A stretch of DNA of 64,000 nucleotides from Bemisia tabaci (taxonomy: Eukaryota > Arthropoda > Insecta > Hemiptera > Aleyrodidae). Position numbers and translations under genes: made by a program. Below the pieces are notes generated by a model that saw only the letters and a program-made list of their open reading frames with translations, had not been told where the DNA came from and ran no database searches. The stretch spans positions 63,039,167 through 63,103,166 of the forward strand of contig NC_092794.1 of NCBI RefSeq assembly GCF_918797505.1, written 5' to 3'. This document shows, in pieces, positions 1 through 11,608 of this stretch. Each line of letters begins with the position of its first letter. Positions within the stretch are counted from its first letter, which is position 1.

Positions 1-360
1 AAACAATCTCAGTTTGCTTTTTGTGAGTACATTCTTCATAATCTGGGGGAAATAAGCCAATAATTTTAAAACGGTTTCTTCAATTTTCTGTTAAACTATT
101 AGAACAAGTGAGGAAATCATGCGACGTGAAATGCAGTTTGGCTGATGTTGGTTAGATCCGTCCAATTACGATGAAAAGGCTCGTCCATAAACATGATGTC
201 AGGCGCCCAAAAGGGGGAGGGCCCATGACTACCCTTTAAAGCGCTGTTCATGGAATAAGTAACGCTCTAGAAAGAGATATGGGCTATAGCCTGCGTTACA
301 GAAGCGTTAAAAGGGAGAGGGGACGTTCAGAGTTACGTTATGAAACGCTAAAATAGTGCC

Positions 361-447
361 AAGTTTTTATTTAAGTCTGATTGTGAGATGAAAAATTGGC
401 GCCTCGCGTCGATTTTTCATCTCACAATCAGACTTAAATAAAAACTT
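361..447. repeat. perfect 36-bp-arm hairpin
   Basis: Positions 361-396 are the exact reverse complement of 412-447, with a 15-base GC-rich loop. No mismatch is visible in either arm. The surrounding sequence shows no transposon ends that I recognise. Confidence 0.9.
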
Positions 448-638
448 AAATTTAACTTTTAATTAAAAAAATTTATCACGAAACGCTAATAATTAGAGGA
501 AACAAGTCAAACAGGGAGTCGCGTAATTTTTTCAAGGGGCGGCAGACGAGGGGGAAGCCATGAAATCCGATTTTAAGCGTTACGCATTTTATGAGCGGCC
601 GCATGGGAGGGTGCGGAAGAGGGCATAGGGACACAACG

Positions 639-891
639 CTGCCGTGCTAAGGAAGAACGCCGTATGAACATTCGAGAGTTGCCAAATTTCCTTCGATAAA
701 ATGTTTATTTTTGAGGAAAATTATGAATATTTTTCCATTAAATTTGCAGAAGTTTTAGATCGAATTACAAACAAAATTATCCGAGAAATTGGTAGGCAAC
801 TGTTCAAAAATTTTCCTGAAAATTAGTGATTTGCCAGGAGAAATTTGGCAACGCCTGAAGGTTCATACGGCGTTCTTCCTTAGCACGGCAG
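639..891. mobile_element. family A MITE, copy 1
   Basis: The ends are inverted copies of CTGCCGTGCTAAGGAAGAAC and the element is largely palindromic over 253 bp. It is flanked by AACG on both sides (635-638, 892-895), a candidate 4-bp target duplication. No coding capacity. Related copies lie at 7.1, 10.0, 11.8, 12.3, 12.4, 35.9 and 53.6 kb. Confidence 0.85.
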
Positions 892-1550
892 AACGGTGAG
901 AGGATTCGAAAAGTCGGGAAGAGTGCCACATACATCCAAAATTAAATGAATTTTCGAACTTTAGAGTGACTTAAGTGTATCTTTGCTTTCCACTTCGTGC
1001 TCAGGAGTAACTCCAAAGGACTTACTTACACATAACGTACACATTAAGATTTCTATTATTTTATTTTATTTATTTTTTTTTTTGGCTTTTCTGGCATTTT
1101 AACCCCAAAATAGGGGATTCTGTTCGCGGTGAAATGAGTCAAAGGAACCATTTCACCGCAGAAGCTTAAAGTCACAGCCGTTTAGTTTGCGGTAGGTGAG
1201 TCGTCGAGAGTTAACTGCATAACACATAATCGCCTATTATTTATGGCTACCGCGCTTTATTCCAGCCATTCGTCATAAAAAAGTAATCAATTGCGAAGCG
1301 CTGACGGCTCGAAACTTGCTCGCTTGATGTTTGTCTAACGTCATTTTGCGCCACGCGTCTTCTTTCCGTGGCTAGCTCCAGCCTGCCGGAATCATCATTT
1401 GCGTCTTTTCCCTATGACACGCCGATTTTCACAGCACCAGTGCGGGTACGTGTAAGCCTCATAGTCCCCTCTGTAATTTTTTCCATCTCAAGTTGAATCC
1501 CGCAGGTTTTTTCGGTCCATCAGGTAATTAAAAGTCAAACGATTTTCATG
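892..1550. other. no gene or clear repeat seen
   Basis: Mixed sequence with a T-rich tract near 1052-1085. I see no supported gene, RNA gene or transposon end here. Confidence 0.5.
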
Positions 1551-2169
1551 CAGGGTGACAAGTTCTTGAAAAGTCATTGAAACCCCAGAAAAGTCAGTAG
1601 GGTGTCTAGCATCAGGATGTTCCTGATTCTATCAGGATTTGAGAAAAGTCGGCCGTCCGATCTGGTTCATTAGCGTGTATTTACATTTTCATTGATTCGC
1701 ACTTGTTTTGACTCCTTAGAACTTAATTCTAAAATTCTGCTTTCGCATTCGCTTATGCAGAAATTTTAATTTTCCTCCGCAAAAAACCAGAATTTGATCA
1801 AGATTTGGAAAAATTATGAAATCAGGATTTAGCCGTCAGAAATCAGGAAAAATCAGGATTCCATCCGGATTTCCGAAAATGAAAAAAAAAACTAGACACC
1901 CTGGTCCGGAAATTTCTCTCGATCTTGACAAGTCACGGACAATGTTCGCTGCAGAACCTTAATATTTTGGCTTCAGGTCGAAACACTCAATCGCTTACAA
2001 TTCAAAAAGACTTGGTGATAATTGTTATTCGCGGAAAATATTATCATGAAAAATCGTGCCCAAAAACATTGAAAAGTTAAGGAAAAGCCAGGGAACTAAA
2101 TAATTGAAAACCCCACCAAGTCATGGAAAAGCAAGCAAATTTTGAAATTGAAGAGTACTTGTCATCCTG
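1551..2169. mobile_element. family Z element split by family K
   Basis: The outer ends are CAGGGTGACAAGT at 1551 and ACTTGTCATCCTG ending at 2169, and the interior has several AAAGTCA/GTCATGGAAAA motifs. A family K element (1598-1903) sits inside it. Similar interiors occur at 43315-43600, 54023-54360 and 63346-63702. Confidence 0.6.
1598..1903. mobile_element. family K element, nested in Z
   Basis: The ends are TAGGGTGTCTAG and CTAGACACCCTG. The interior repeats TCAGGATTT/ATCAGGAAAA many times. The flanks GTCAG (left) and GTCCG (right) are compatible with a decayed 5-bp target duplication. Other copies are at 32.8, 36.8 and 41.8 kb. Confidence 0.7.
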
Positions 2170-2329
2170 TCGCCGTTTAATCAAAATAATTACTTACTGT
2201 TAAAATAAACATGTAGTTTTAATTGAAAATTAACTCGACGAGTTATTTTCAGAATTTTTCGGAAGCTCGGTAACGCTTTGATTAAAAGAAATGCTCTCTG
2301 TGCAATCTGACTCTTTAAACTCAAAACAA

Positions 2330-2870
2330 CGTGAAGAACAATGGAAGAGACTCGAAGTTGGGTTTGGGCGCAACATGCAACTATTTTAACTCTGCGGTCG
2401 GCCGGGTTGCATACGCTCAATTTTGCGGGCGAAATCTGAGATCTGCGCACGACCTACGCGCGCTAGCCAATACGACTCTAGAGGTACAGGGTACAGGTGC
2501 GAGCAGGGGGTTTCCTCGAACGTATGCAACCCGGCCCAACACGGAGTTACAATACCTGAATGTTGTGTCCTAAATCTAACCTCGTATATTCTTTATTGAT
2601 TTGTGTTTTTCACTCAGTGCGTCATTCAAATGCGGAGATCGTCTTTCGTCATGCAAAAGCATCTCAGTTTCCTCATATCGCGTCAGAAATCTGTACGACC
2701 AGAACGTCCAAATAGTTGACTGGAATAGACGTCATGGGTGTTATCCTAGCTCGGAAGCCGTGGGCAGATCTCAGATTTCGCCCGGAAAATCGAGCGTATG
2801 CAACCCGGCCCACCGCAGAGTTAAAATAGTTGCATGTTGGGTTCGAACCCAACTTCGAATCTTTTTCTAC
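2330..2870. repeat. inverted repeat with a third direct copy
   Basis: The segment at about 2340-2455 reappears inverted at about 2755-2862 with only scattered differences. Part of it also occurs in the right-arm orientation at 2519-2572 (ATGCAACCCGGCCCA core). This suggests a palindromic element that has been rearranged or partly duplicated. The GTTCGAACCC palindrome at about 2838 lies in the right arm. Confidence 0.7.
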
Positions 2871-3654
2871 TATTATACGCTCCGCGCATCTTTCATATGC
2901 CGAGTTTATCAACAGGAAAGGCATCGTTGGTTTATATCGCGTTTTTTTATCAGTACTGTTTTTCTCTGTTAACTGAGGAGCCCAGAGGAAGTTCAACGAG
3001 ATATTCTTAAATGATTCCAATTTATAATGGAAAATGACGTAAATTAGAAAAAAAATCGTTTTATTCGTAGTCGCTCTTTAAACACCCCCGCTCCTTAGGT
3101 GTAAACCGTTAAGAGACGTAGCATAGCAAGCACTACGTTCTTATGCTATAAGGAACTATGTTGTATGTTACTCTACGCACATAGTTCCTTCAAGTATAAA
3201 TACGTCCAACCAGGAGACTTTCTTCGGGTCTTTCCGTGAAATTCAAAAGCAACACCCGAGAATATATGCCGAAGCGAGGGATTCAATGATTTGCCACGAC
3301 AAAAATTAAAAAGCTTAGAGTAAATACATATTAGGTGCTTTGCAAATATTAAGGTAGGTTCGGACTTACTCGTAAAAATTATTGGAATGCCCCTCGTATT
3401 TTGTATTTTTGTGCAGTGACAAATTATATTAATCCGGTTGAAAGTTTAAAGTTTGAAAAAATCTCAGAATTTTTCTCGTGTTTTGTTTGTATGTTTTTGC
3501 CGCGTTAAACCTCTTCAATTCCTTGCGAGAACCTATTTTGAAAGGTACAATCTTGAATTTTACTGTAGTTTCGGAAAAATTGTCCTTTTTATAGTACGAT
3601 GCAGGGGGCTTTCTAAACACTCCCTCAGTGGCAGTGGAAATCATTTGTGGCCTA

Positions 3655-3887
3655 CACTGGGGGGGAAAAAACACATTGGATCTAGAGTCCAGACTCTTAA
3701 AAACATCGACAAGAAAAAATACTCTTGATTCAATCAGATTTAAGCTTAAATCAAGAACCAAGCCTCTTAGTTTAAGCGGATTTCCTTTTGATTTAAGCTT
3801 AAATCTGAGTGAATCAAGAGTCCCCTTTTTCCTGTCAATGTTTTCAAGAGTCTGGACTCTAGATCCAATGTGTTTTTTTCTTCAGTG
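3655..3887. mobile_element. family D palindromic MITE, copy 1
   Basis: The left end starts CACTGG, then CACATTGGATCTAGAGTCCA. The right end is the reverse complement, finishing CAGTG. Almost the whole 233 bp folds on itself. A second copy lies at 12637-12865. The CACTG ends would fit the CACTA/EnSpm or Chapaev groups, but with no transposase this is only a suggestion. Confidence 0.8.
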
Positions 3888-4552
3888 TTTAAGCTGTTTG
3901 AGGAACGACCATAGATATAGCCTTAAATCCCACGAATCTGTGCCTTTTACATTTTCTCGTCCTACGGGTAGGGGAAGTGTTTTTAAGACTAAATATAAAT
4001 AACTGGATATAATTCGCTCAATTCGGAGCGGCTGGTAGCTCAACTCAAGCACCTGCTAACGCACCGTTAAAAGCGTGTTTTCCTTCTCGAAACGAACTGT
4101 GCCAACGACTGCAAGGCAGCTCACGACTCACATCGGAGTCGGCAAGTTCTCGCCATTAAAAATCCGTGGATTCTAGAAGCGCACAACAAAGCAAGTTCAC
4201 AACGCCGCGCCGCTCAGGAAAGAGAAAGAATGAGAGGGGAAGTGGAGGGGGTGGGCGAGGGGAGGGCGGGGTGACGGAGCCAATGTTGGAATCAAGAAGG
4301 AATCAATATTGAAACTGACTAGCTAACTCTGTGATTAAATAAATACCAAAGCGGGTATATTATAAGCATGACCCTACAACTTGTTTCCTCGCTGTGCTAC
4401 GCGGCGATGGTTGCGGTCGCCAAGTTGACCGAAAAAATCTCGTATTCCGTCGCATTCGGGCGCTAGCGATCCACGAGAAAACTCCTGGTGTCCCCATGGC
4501 GTCCACATTCTTCAATTCTCGTCAAACGAAACCCTCTGAGGTTCGTTTGATC
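3888..4552. other. unassigned sequence
   Basis: It contains a G-rich stretch near 4220-4280 and a CpG-containing segment. I found no gene. A weak A-box-like TAGCTCAACTCAAG near 4031 has no matching B box. Confidence 0.4.
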
Positions 4553-4892
4553 CAGGGTGTCTACAGGTCCCGAAAGTTCACAAAAGTCCGGAATTTGCAT
4601 GACCGGTCCCGAAGTCACGAATAAGTCCGGAAATTTAACTCGAGGTCCCGACAAATTTAAAAATTCACGGTTCTCGCGAGTACAAGTGCAGTTATCACGT
4701 AGAAAAGTCTCCCCGATCATACATACATATCATGGATTCCTTTAGCCATCAGCAATTTTCATGAGGATGAACTCGATTTATATTAAAATTAGCAGTAAGT
4801 GTAGACCTTGACTTGGCAAAAATACTCCGAGGGTCCAAAAAAAAGTTCTGAAAAAGTCCTGAAATTGGTTTTCAAAAACTTGTAGACACCTG
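4553..4892. mobile_element. diverged family E element
   Basis: The ends CAGGGTGTCTACAGG and CTTGTAGACACCTG are inverted. The interior has repeated GGTCCCGAA and AAGTCCGGAA motifs, related to but diverged from the 8.1, 13.8, 14.8, 23.8, 29.2 and 34.7 kb copies. Confidence 0.6.
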
Positions 4893-5184
4893 TAGGTTTG
4901 ATCTGTAATCAGCAGGACTTTTCAAAAATATGAGCAGGGGAGTACACAGAAAATAAAAATAACACTAAAGTTTGCTTAATATCGGAAGTGGAACACAAAT
5001 ATTAATCCCTGCCTTCGGTCGATTGTGGGGTTTCTCGGTTTTTGAGTTGTTTTCTACGCTAGCTTCTTACAGACTGTACAAAAATTAAAAATGATTTGAG
5101 TAGCTTCGTGTTTCATTTCCTGTAATATTAACCGCATGGAACACAAGAGCACCAATACCTCAAAGTCGTTTGTGGAAAACATAT

Positions 5185-5303
5185 GGACGTATTTCTATCA
5201 AACGAAATGTGCATGAAGACATGAGCCCTGAGACCCATAAGAATACATACATACCAGGGCTCACGTCATGATGCTCATAGTTCCGTTTGACAAAAATGCG
5301 TCC
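5185..5303. mobile_element. family G MITE, copy 1
   Basis: The ends GGACGTATTTCTATCAAACG and the inverse are flanked by ATAT on both sides (5181-5184, 5304-5307), a candidate 4-bp target duplication. The element is about 119 bp and non-coding. Confidence 0.7.
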
Positions 5304-5307
5304 ATAT

Positions 5308-7125
5308 GTCCTTTTAGTAAACTCCGAAACGTCGGTTTACGTCTCGAACCACTTCGCACATGTGCTGCGCATGGGGACTGAGTCGTTAAAATATGCTCCA
5401 CTGGCAGTGATAATGAAAGACGATTGGTCTTTTATGTGTTTCGTGGTTTTCGGAAAATTACATCACGAATATATTAGTTTCCCTTCCTGGAAGACTCATT
5501 TCAGGGAGGCAGGGGGTGAATTTGTGACAGGCTTAAGAGGAAACCGAATCGGTCATTCATGATAAGTTATTGTCTTTTCGTGTCTCGTCGTGGAAGAGTA
5601 TTAAAATTAAACGCGTAGTTTTCAACAGATCCAAGGGTCGTTTCTTGTTGATTGCTCAAGGGAGCAGGGTGAAATCTCGTGTTTTACGACCAAGTTCCCA
5701 CGCATTTTAAATATGTGATGAAGGGGTGATTTTTTCAGCCATGTCGGAAATTTTTGTCAGATCTCGCAGAAGAATGTTGTTGAAAATATTCTCTCCTTAA
5801 AAGCGCATCTGAATGTTCAGTTACAGATCAGCTACCTACGCTACCCCTTCATAAAATTGGATCAAATTTTGAATTAAAGGAATACTATTTCAGACTTATT
5901 TTAGAAACGACATACCGGCGGTGCTCCAGACCGTCCGTACCAGGCTTTTTTCGGTTCTTCTAGGTCGCACGAAGTCTGGGATGGCGAGGATTATGGGGGG
6001 TCAAGTCCCGACTTGACCCCCCAAATCCGACTTTCGTCATCTCGGAGCCCCGCGACCCCCTTCGGTAGATGAAAAGAGGGGGGCCTCACCGTAAAAGTCG
6101 GGATTTCCGTCAACATTTGGGAATCATTCCATCCAAATCAGAGATTGCGAAAAATTTTAACTTCAGTTGACCCTAAGGTTTTTAGATTTCCATCTCACGT
6201 GGAACAATGTGACTTTGGCACACTTCTCAAAAGTATCCTAGAGGTATCCAAAAATTTAACAACATTTTGATCAGCGCGTTGCGTTGAACCTGTTGCGAAA
6301 ACCCAGCGCGATGCAGAAAATTGCTGAGACTCAGGACTGTTTGCATCCCTGGCCAAAATGGTTCGTACTGTCTGATTTCGGTTGAATATTATTATCAAAA
6401 TGTTGACGTGAACCCCAACTTTAAAATTGAGAACCCCTTTTTTCCCCCTCTTCCAAATGGGCGGGGGGCCCTTGAGACAATGAAATCCGGACTCTTGGGG
6501 GTCGATTCCCCAGTCATCCTCTCCATCCCCTACCGAAAAGAACCGAGGGTAAAGCTTGGCACATGTGCCCTGAGACACTCTAGTCTCCCTATGCAGAAAC
6601 GCGCTTTTATGGACGTGCCCGATCATCCCAAGGCCATCCCCAGTCTACATCTCATGTCTCATCCCCCTGCATATGTTTGAACGTGTGGGGGCGCCAGAGA
6701 CGGTATATTTTCGAAATCCCGCATTGCTATCTCTACCTTCCCTTTAGCGTGAAATTTACCTGCGGAAGTCAACGTTCAGATTCGCCCGATGACCAAAGAG
6801 TGACGCAATCGGATCAGCAAATCTAACCTAATCTGCGTAAACACGCGCAGCAAAGTGCTCGCCCGGACATTCTTGAGTCTACATTTTGCATTTTTTATTT
6901 GATTTTTTGCTCAACCGGTTGATCAGTGATCAGGAACGAAGAATAGCGTTGACCTCCGTACTTAACTTTTAGCCTCGTCCAATTACATTGATTAGAATGT
7001 TATTTCGGGGCTCTCAAAGTATACCGTTCAAAATACACCGATCTCGTAGCTCTTTAGCTACAGAACGATTGACTGAGGAAATCGAGCGGTCAACAGGAGA
7101 TCCGACCGAAACGTGGGCTGTTATT
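5308..7125. other. unassigned sequence with a GC-rich hairpin
   Basis: No gene recognised. Positions 5994-6007 and 6010-6023 form a 14-bp hairpin (GGGGGGTCAAGTC arm) separated by two bases. Short reading frames at 5287-5562 and 6321-6680 match nothing I recognise and lack splice or codon support. Confidence 0.4.
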
Positions 7126-7377
7126 ATGCCGTGCTAAAGAAAAACGCCGTAGGAACATTCGAGAGCTGCCAAATTTCCCCCCTTAAACATTCATTTTTGA
7201 GTCAAAGAATGAATATTTCTCCTTGGAATTCTCTAATACTTGAGATCACATTGCGAAAGAAATTCTCCGGAAAATCGGAAGGAAAATTTTCACAAGTTTC
7301 CCTGAAAATTCGTATTTTTCGAAAGGAAATTTGGCAATGCACGAAGGTTCACACGGCGTTTTTCAATAGCACGGGAG
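7126..7377. mobile_element. family A MITE, copy 2
   Basis: The left end reads TGCCGTGCTAAAGAAAAACG and the right end is its approximate inverse, ending AGCACGGGAG. The internal GCCAAATTT subterminal motifs of the family are present. The flanks TATT/TATA are nearly matching. Confidence 0.75.
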
Positions 7378-7666
7378 TATACTCAGGGCTAATTTCGCCG
7401 GCGATTGTTAAATTCGGCGTCGTCGTTGCGGCGGCCTCCCTCCTAATTTAAAACGGCGGGTTTTTCGGGGGAATTGGCAGCACTGGAGCGGCGGCTCAAG
7501 CGCAGTGGCACTGGCTCAGTTGCTCAGTCAACACCCCTCTCCCTCGGCGGAGAACACTTGAGCGCCTAAACGGCCAACACACAGGCACACTGGCACACGC
7601 CTCGTTGTTCAATGTTCATCGCCGGCTATTCGGGATTTGAATCGTCGATCCGCGTACAGCCAACGC

Positions 7667-7903
7667 CGCACAGTGGATCGAGTCAGTACGAGAGGTCGGA
7701 CAAAGTTTGGATTTTTTAAACTCCTTTAACTCCAATTATACAAACCGTTGAGACTCTGAAGGTGGTTTTATTGGTTTCCTCGTAAAATTTTCTGCAAGAA
7801 GCACCCCTTGAAATCTAAAATGTGACGAAATTAACATTAAAATTTGCAGTTTTATTCAATAATTTCATGTCCGACCTGTCTAATTAACTTGATCCACTGT
7901 GCG
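7667..7903. mobile_element. family F MITE, copy 1
   Basis: Inverted ends CGCACAGTGGATCGAGTCAG and GATCCACTGTGCG, with subterminal GGTCGGACA. It spans about 237 bp and is non-coding. Further copies are at 11.3, 14.7, 27.5, 46.7, 46.9 and (partial) 42.7 and 51.8 kb. Confidence 0.8.
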
Positions 7904-8103
7904 CCGCGCGTCGTGTCGCTGTGGCAGCTGCGGCATACCGTAAGAGAATTAAAGGATTTTTACGCACAACTCCAACTTGAGCAACGCCGCCGCCGAGCTA
8001 GACGTGTAGCGAGTGCATTTCGATGTTGCATTGTTTCCGCTCGGAAAGTACCCTGCATAGCATTGACGCCCTGAAAAAGCACGTATCTTTTAAGATAAGT
8101 GTG

Positions 8104-8375
8104 CAGGTTGTCAACAAGTCCGAAATTTCCGTAAATAGTACTTGTTTTAAGGGTGGTCCGGAAGTACTAGAAAAGTACGGAAATTCCGCAAAAAGGTCCG
8201 GAATTTTTTGTCATTTTTGTCGCAATTTGAGCGAGAAATTCGAATTTCGTCAAATGGAGGTACTGAAAAAGTACTAAATTTTTCTGTTAAGGAGGTACTG
8301 TAATTCTTGGAGATGTACTGAAAAATTACTGTATAAGTTCTGATTTTTGGCCAGCCTGTTTTAGTAAGCACCCTG
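8104..8375. mobile_element. family E element
   Basis: The ends are CAGGTTGTCAACAAGTCCG and TTTAGTAAGCACCCTG. The interior carries the family's GTCCGGAA motifs on the left and GAGGTACTGAA motifs on the right, plus the shared TTTTTGTCGCAATTTGAGCG block. Confidence 0.75.
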
Positions 8376-8436
8376 GTGGTGTACGAAGAATGACATTTTA
8401 GCGCTGAAGTTAAAAGAGTAGCCAATGAAATATCGA

Positions 8437-8676
8437 TGGTGAAACTCCCAAACCACGTATCTCGGTTTGCGACTTTGCAGAATTCCTGTCCTACCTTATT
8501 TTTTAACTGGAGAACTGCTCAACGTCAATTCCTAATAACTTCCTTGATTTTTTTCTCTTGGTGTGAGGCAAATTTTGAAAAAACTTTATGATGTCCATTT
8601 GTTCTTCTTTAAAGAATAAAATAGGAGCGGAGATTTTTAGACATCGCAAACGAGATACGTGGTTTGTAAGTTTCAA
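8437..8676. mobile_element. palindromic MITE with CCACGTATCTCGGTTTGCGA ends
   Basis: The left end, from TGGTGAAACTCCCAAACCAC, and the right end GTGGTTTGTAAGTTTCA are inverted copies about 240 bp apart. A related left half occurs in TLK intron 9 at about 62705-62900. Confidence 0.65.
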
Positions 8677-9139
8677 TTTCGAGGCGCGATTTTCTTTTAC
8701 CCGATGCATCGGTAGGTTTCCGTCGGTCTAGAAAACCTGGAGAGTTAGGAAATGTGCAGCAACGTAGGTGTTGACCACCCGAGCCACTGAAGTATTTACC
8801 TAAATTCGTCTTATTTTTTACCACCGCGCCGCGCCTGGTCACTCCCTGGCATTTTAACTACAGCTAAGTATAGTATGATGGACTGAGGACTGCTGTCATA
8901 ACCTGATCCCTGCTTCGTACGAGCAGATGTCCTCCAAACCGTTCTTGAAGACTTGAACCATCATCGTAGTGTGAGCAGGGTTGCCAGGCTGCGCGGGAAT
9001 CCTGAGTTTTGAAAGGGTAGTTCTAGCTCCAGCCCGGACATCCCTGTTAATGAGTCGGATACAGAGTTATGATACTTGTGTTCGGTCACAGGAGCGTTTA
9101 AGATATAAAATCTGATTTAACTTGGACGACGTGACGCAA

Positions 9140-9277
9140 CCCACGAGAAACCCTACTTTAAGTCCATTATTGCCCCCTAGTCTATAACAATTTCCCGCCT
9201 CCACCAATAGGATCCTTCCGTAACTCTTTTGTCTTCTTTGTCTATAGCTTTGTCTAGCAATTTCAATAATCGGCCCG
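9140..9277. mobile_element. family B element, right half
   Basis: It matches the right arm of family B: CCACCAATAGGATCC, then GTCTTCTTTGTCTATAGCTT and CAATTTCAATAATCGGCCC. The left arm is not clearly present, so this is a truncated copy. Confidence 0.65.
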
Positions 9278-9589
9278 CAGTAATTGCATGCTGGGATGAA
9301 CGTCGAGACCCATAAAAGCAAGTGCTAACCATGGCTCATACAGAAATGCACTTACTGCTCTCTTCGCTATCATGGCAGAACTACGGCCTGTGTTGATATT
9401 GCGGACGTCCGTAGCTCGTTTGACTAAACTCTACGCTACGGCGGATCTCTGCGGTGAATTTGTTGTGGATCGGCAACAAAGCGACGCGGAGTATGTTCCG
9501 GTTTTTCACTTTTTTCCACCTTCCTCGACACAACTCAACTTTTTCTCTCGGGCCGGCTCTCTTTCTCTTAATTGTTCCCCTCTCGGCGG

Positions 9590-9960
9590 CATTATTTCGG
9601 TGGGCTCCGCGCGGCGTTGCACGAGCCGCGACCCGGCCCCGCCGAATCGCCCGACTAGCGAAACGTCTAGCCGTCGCATCGCGGTCCGGTCCGGTCCGTT
9701 CCATTCCGTTCCGTTCCTCGGCGGACGGGGACCAGAGGCTGTGCAATTAACGCTTTGCGCCTTGCTTTCTGCTTTCCATCTGCTCGCTCCCTGTTTCTCT
9801 TTCGATCTCTCGTCATCGCGGCTCCCTCGCCGCGCCCCGCGTTGCCGACGTTACCGACGTCGTCGTTGCCGTCCGCGTTCTATCGATCATTGCCCAACTT
9901 CCCGGGCGACGGCCGCCATCCAGACACGTTTCTAGCGTCCGCAGCTCGAGCCAGGCTTCG
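9590..9960. promoter_or_regulatory. CpG-rich patch, possible promoter or decayed element
   Basis: A stretch of high G+C with many CpG dinucleotides and GGTCCG repeats, with a pyrimidine-rich part near 9760-9830. It stands out from the AT-rich neighbourhood. No splice donor or start context singles it out. Open frames here look like a result of the high GC content. Confidence 0.25.
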
Positions 9961-10048
9961 TCGAAGCAACTTCGACCGAGTTAAGACTCGAGAACGGACT
10001 GTGTTCTGCCGTGCGAAGGAAGAACGCCGTATTAGCCTCCAGCGAACT

Positions 10049-10311
10049 TATCATTGGAATTGATACAGAGCGATAGACAAAGAAGACATAGGGAGCATGG
10101 AACGATCCACTTGGTTGAAATGGATGGGTCCCATAGACTAAGGGAACCAATGATGGACTAACTATGGAGTTTCTCGTGTGTTGCCGTTAGTTAGTCTACC
10201 ATATACCTTCTCTGTCCATTGCAACCACTCGCTGCCACCAATAGCATCCCTTCGGATCCCTTTTGTCTTCTTTGTCTATAGCTTTGTCTATCAATTTCAA
10301 CAATCGGCCCG
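10049..10311. mobile_element. family B element nested in A
   Basis: Inverted arms GATAGACAAAGAAGAC (left) and GTCTTCTTTGTCTATAGC (right), with internal GATGGACTAAC/TTAGTCTACC and a right end CAACAATCGGCCC. The left terminus is slightly decayed. Confidence 0.7.
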
Positions 10312-10417
10312 CACACGCTGCAAAATTTCCTCTAGTAATATATGACTTTTTAGGAAAATCTGTGAATAATTTTCCTCGAATTTTTTAGAGAATTCAACTC
10401 GAGAGATAATGTTAACT

Positions 10418-10554
10418 GGACTGCATTTTGCAATTTGGACCTATAAATTCTGGCTCTTCTGGAAAAGCACTTATGTGCGTAGGGAAACTAATGGCACATA
10501 CGTTGTTTTTAAACCGGGCCAGAATTTATAGTTCCAAATTGCAAAATGCAATCC
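10418..10554. mobile_element. family C MITE nested in A
   Basis: The ends are GGACTGCATTTTGCAATTTG and CAAATTGCAAAATGCAATCC. Identical AACT flanks (10414-10417, 10555-10558) indicate a 4-bp target duplication. It is 137 bp and non-coding. Confidence 0.85.
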
Positions 10555-11324
10555 AACTCTCCTCCGAAGTGCATATTGTATCGGTGGGAATTTTCAGCTC
10601 TCGAATGTTCATCATGCGTTTTCTTTCACCACGGCAGTTTTTTCGGCCAAGTCTAGTGGCAATTCTTCCAGATCAGCAACCATTTTTGTTTCCTCCATCT
10701 GAACACGTATAAACCAAGCGATTCTGGGTGAGGCGGTCGTCTCATCCAGAATCGACGTTAAAAATGGATTTACATCGAAGATAAACAATGTCACTTCTCT
10801 CGTCACCACCGAAAGGGAACGAATTTAATGAACTAATTGAAGTTTTTTTTTTCTCTCACCAACTTGCAAGCTCTCAAGACTGTTGGATCGGATAATTTGA
10901 GAGGTATCAACTTCAAGGTGTAATTGTAAGAGAGAATGAAAGTAGTCGTCGGCTGTTAGGATGATGTCATTTTTACCGATTTTTCACAGAAAAAATCGGG
11001 AAATATTTCTCCTAAATTCTGCGCAGACACTTCAGGAACGATCGCATGCATTGTGTCACGCGAATAATCGAAATTTCACCGAGATAGCGACAAAAAGCCA
11101 CCTGTCGCGACAAAAAAAGAACTAGGTCCATGCGAACCTCAAATTCAACCTCTGCAGTTAGCGGCACTTGTCTGATTCGACCTTGAAGGGTTGTGCGGCT
11201 GGCAGGCGGATCCGATGGAATTGTCAGCGGAATGTTTCTTCGGGGGAAAATCGGCAGGGTAGCGAATAATGGCGCAACGCAGGAGCGGGGAGCAGGCTCC
11301 TTTGCGGCTAGGCGTAGAGGGTGG

Positions 11325-11540
11325 CGCACAAGGGGATCGAGCCAAGGACAGGTCGGACGAAATTTAAAAACTTTGAACGCTTATAACTCCGATTATACAC
11401 ATCTTTGAGGTTCTAAAAATGGTTCCATTGGTTTCCTCGTGAAATTTCCCACTGCATGCACCCCTCGAACTTTGAATCTTTGCGGGTTTCGTCAAAAATT
11501 TCATGTTCGACCTCTCCAATTGACTAGATCCACTGTGTGG
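11325..11540. mobile_element. family F MITE, copy 2
   Basis: The interior matches F (TTTAAAAACTTTGAACGC, GGTTCCATTGGTTTCCTCGT, GTTCGACCTCTCCAATTGAC) and the right end is GATCCACTGTGTGG. The left terminus is partly decayed. Confidence 0.75.
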
Positions 11541-11608
11541 CGATAGCGTTAGGGGGATGGCGGGGGAAGTCGCAGAGGGACAAGGGACGGGAGGGCCGAG
11601 GTGTCGGG

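Larger units (their letters stand above)
10006..10637. mobile_element. family A MITE carrying nested B and C elements
   Basis: The left end CTGCCGTGCGAAGGAAGAAC and the decayed right end, finishing CACCACGGCAG, are about 630 bp apart. A family B element (about 10049-10311) and a family C element (10418-10554) account for the extra length. The A-type GCAAAATTTCC block resumes directly after B. Confidence 0.75.

Noticed and set aside
2830..2850. tRNA B-box-like GTTCGAACCC
   Set aside because: It is a local palindrome inside a larger inverted repeat; no A box or cloverleaf could be drawn around it.
4025..4060. tRNA A-box-like TAGCTCAACTCAAG
   Set aside because: No B box at a suitable distance and no tRNA fold, so neither a tRNA nor a SINE head is supported.
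5287..5562. 91-codon open frame with hydrophobic segments
   Set aside because: It begins inside a family G element and matches nothing I recognise; no splice or codon evidence.
9372..9935. 187-codon open frame
   Set aside because: It overlaps a CpG/CT-rich patch, has competing frames on the other strand and shows no protein signature.
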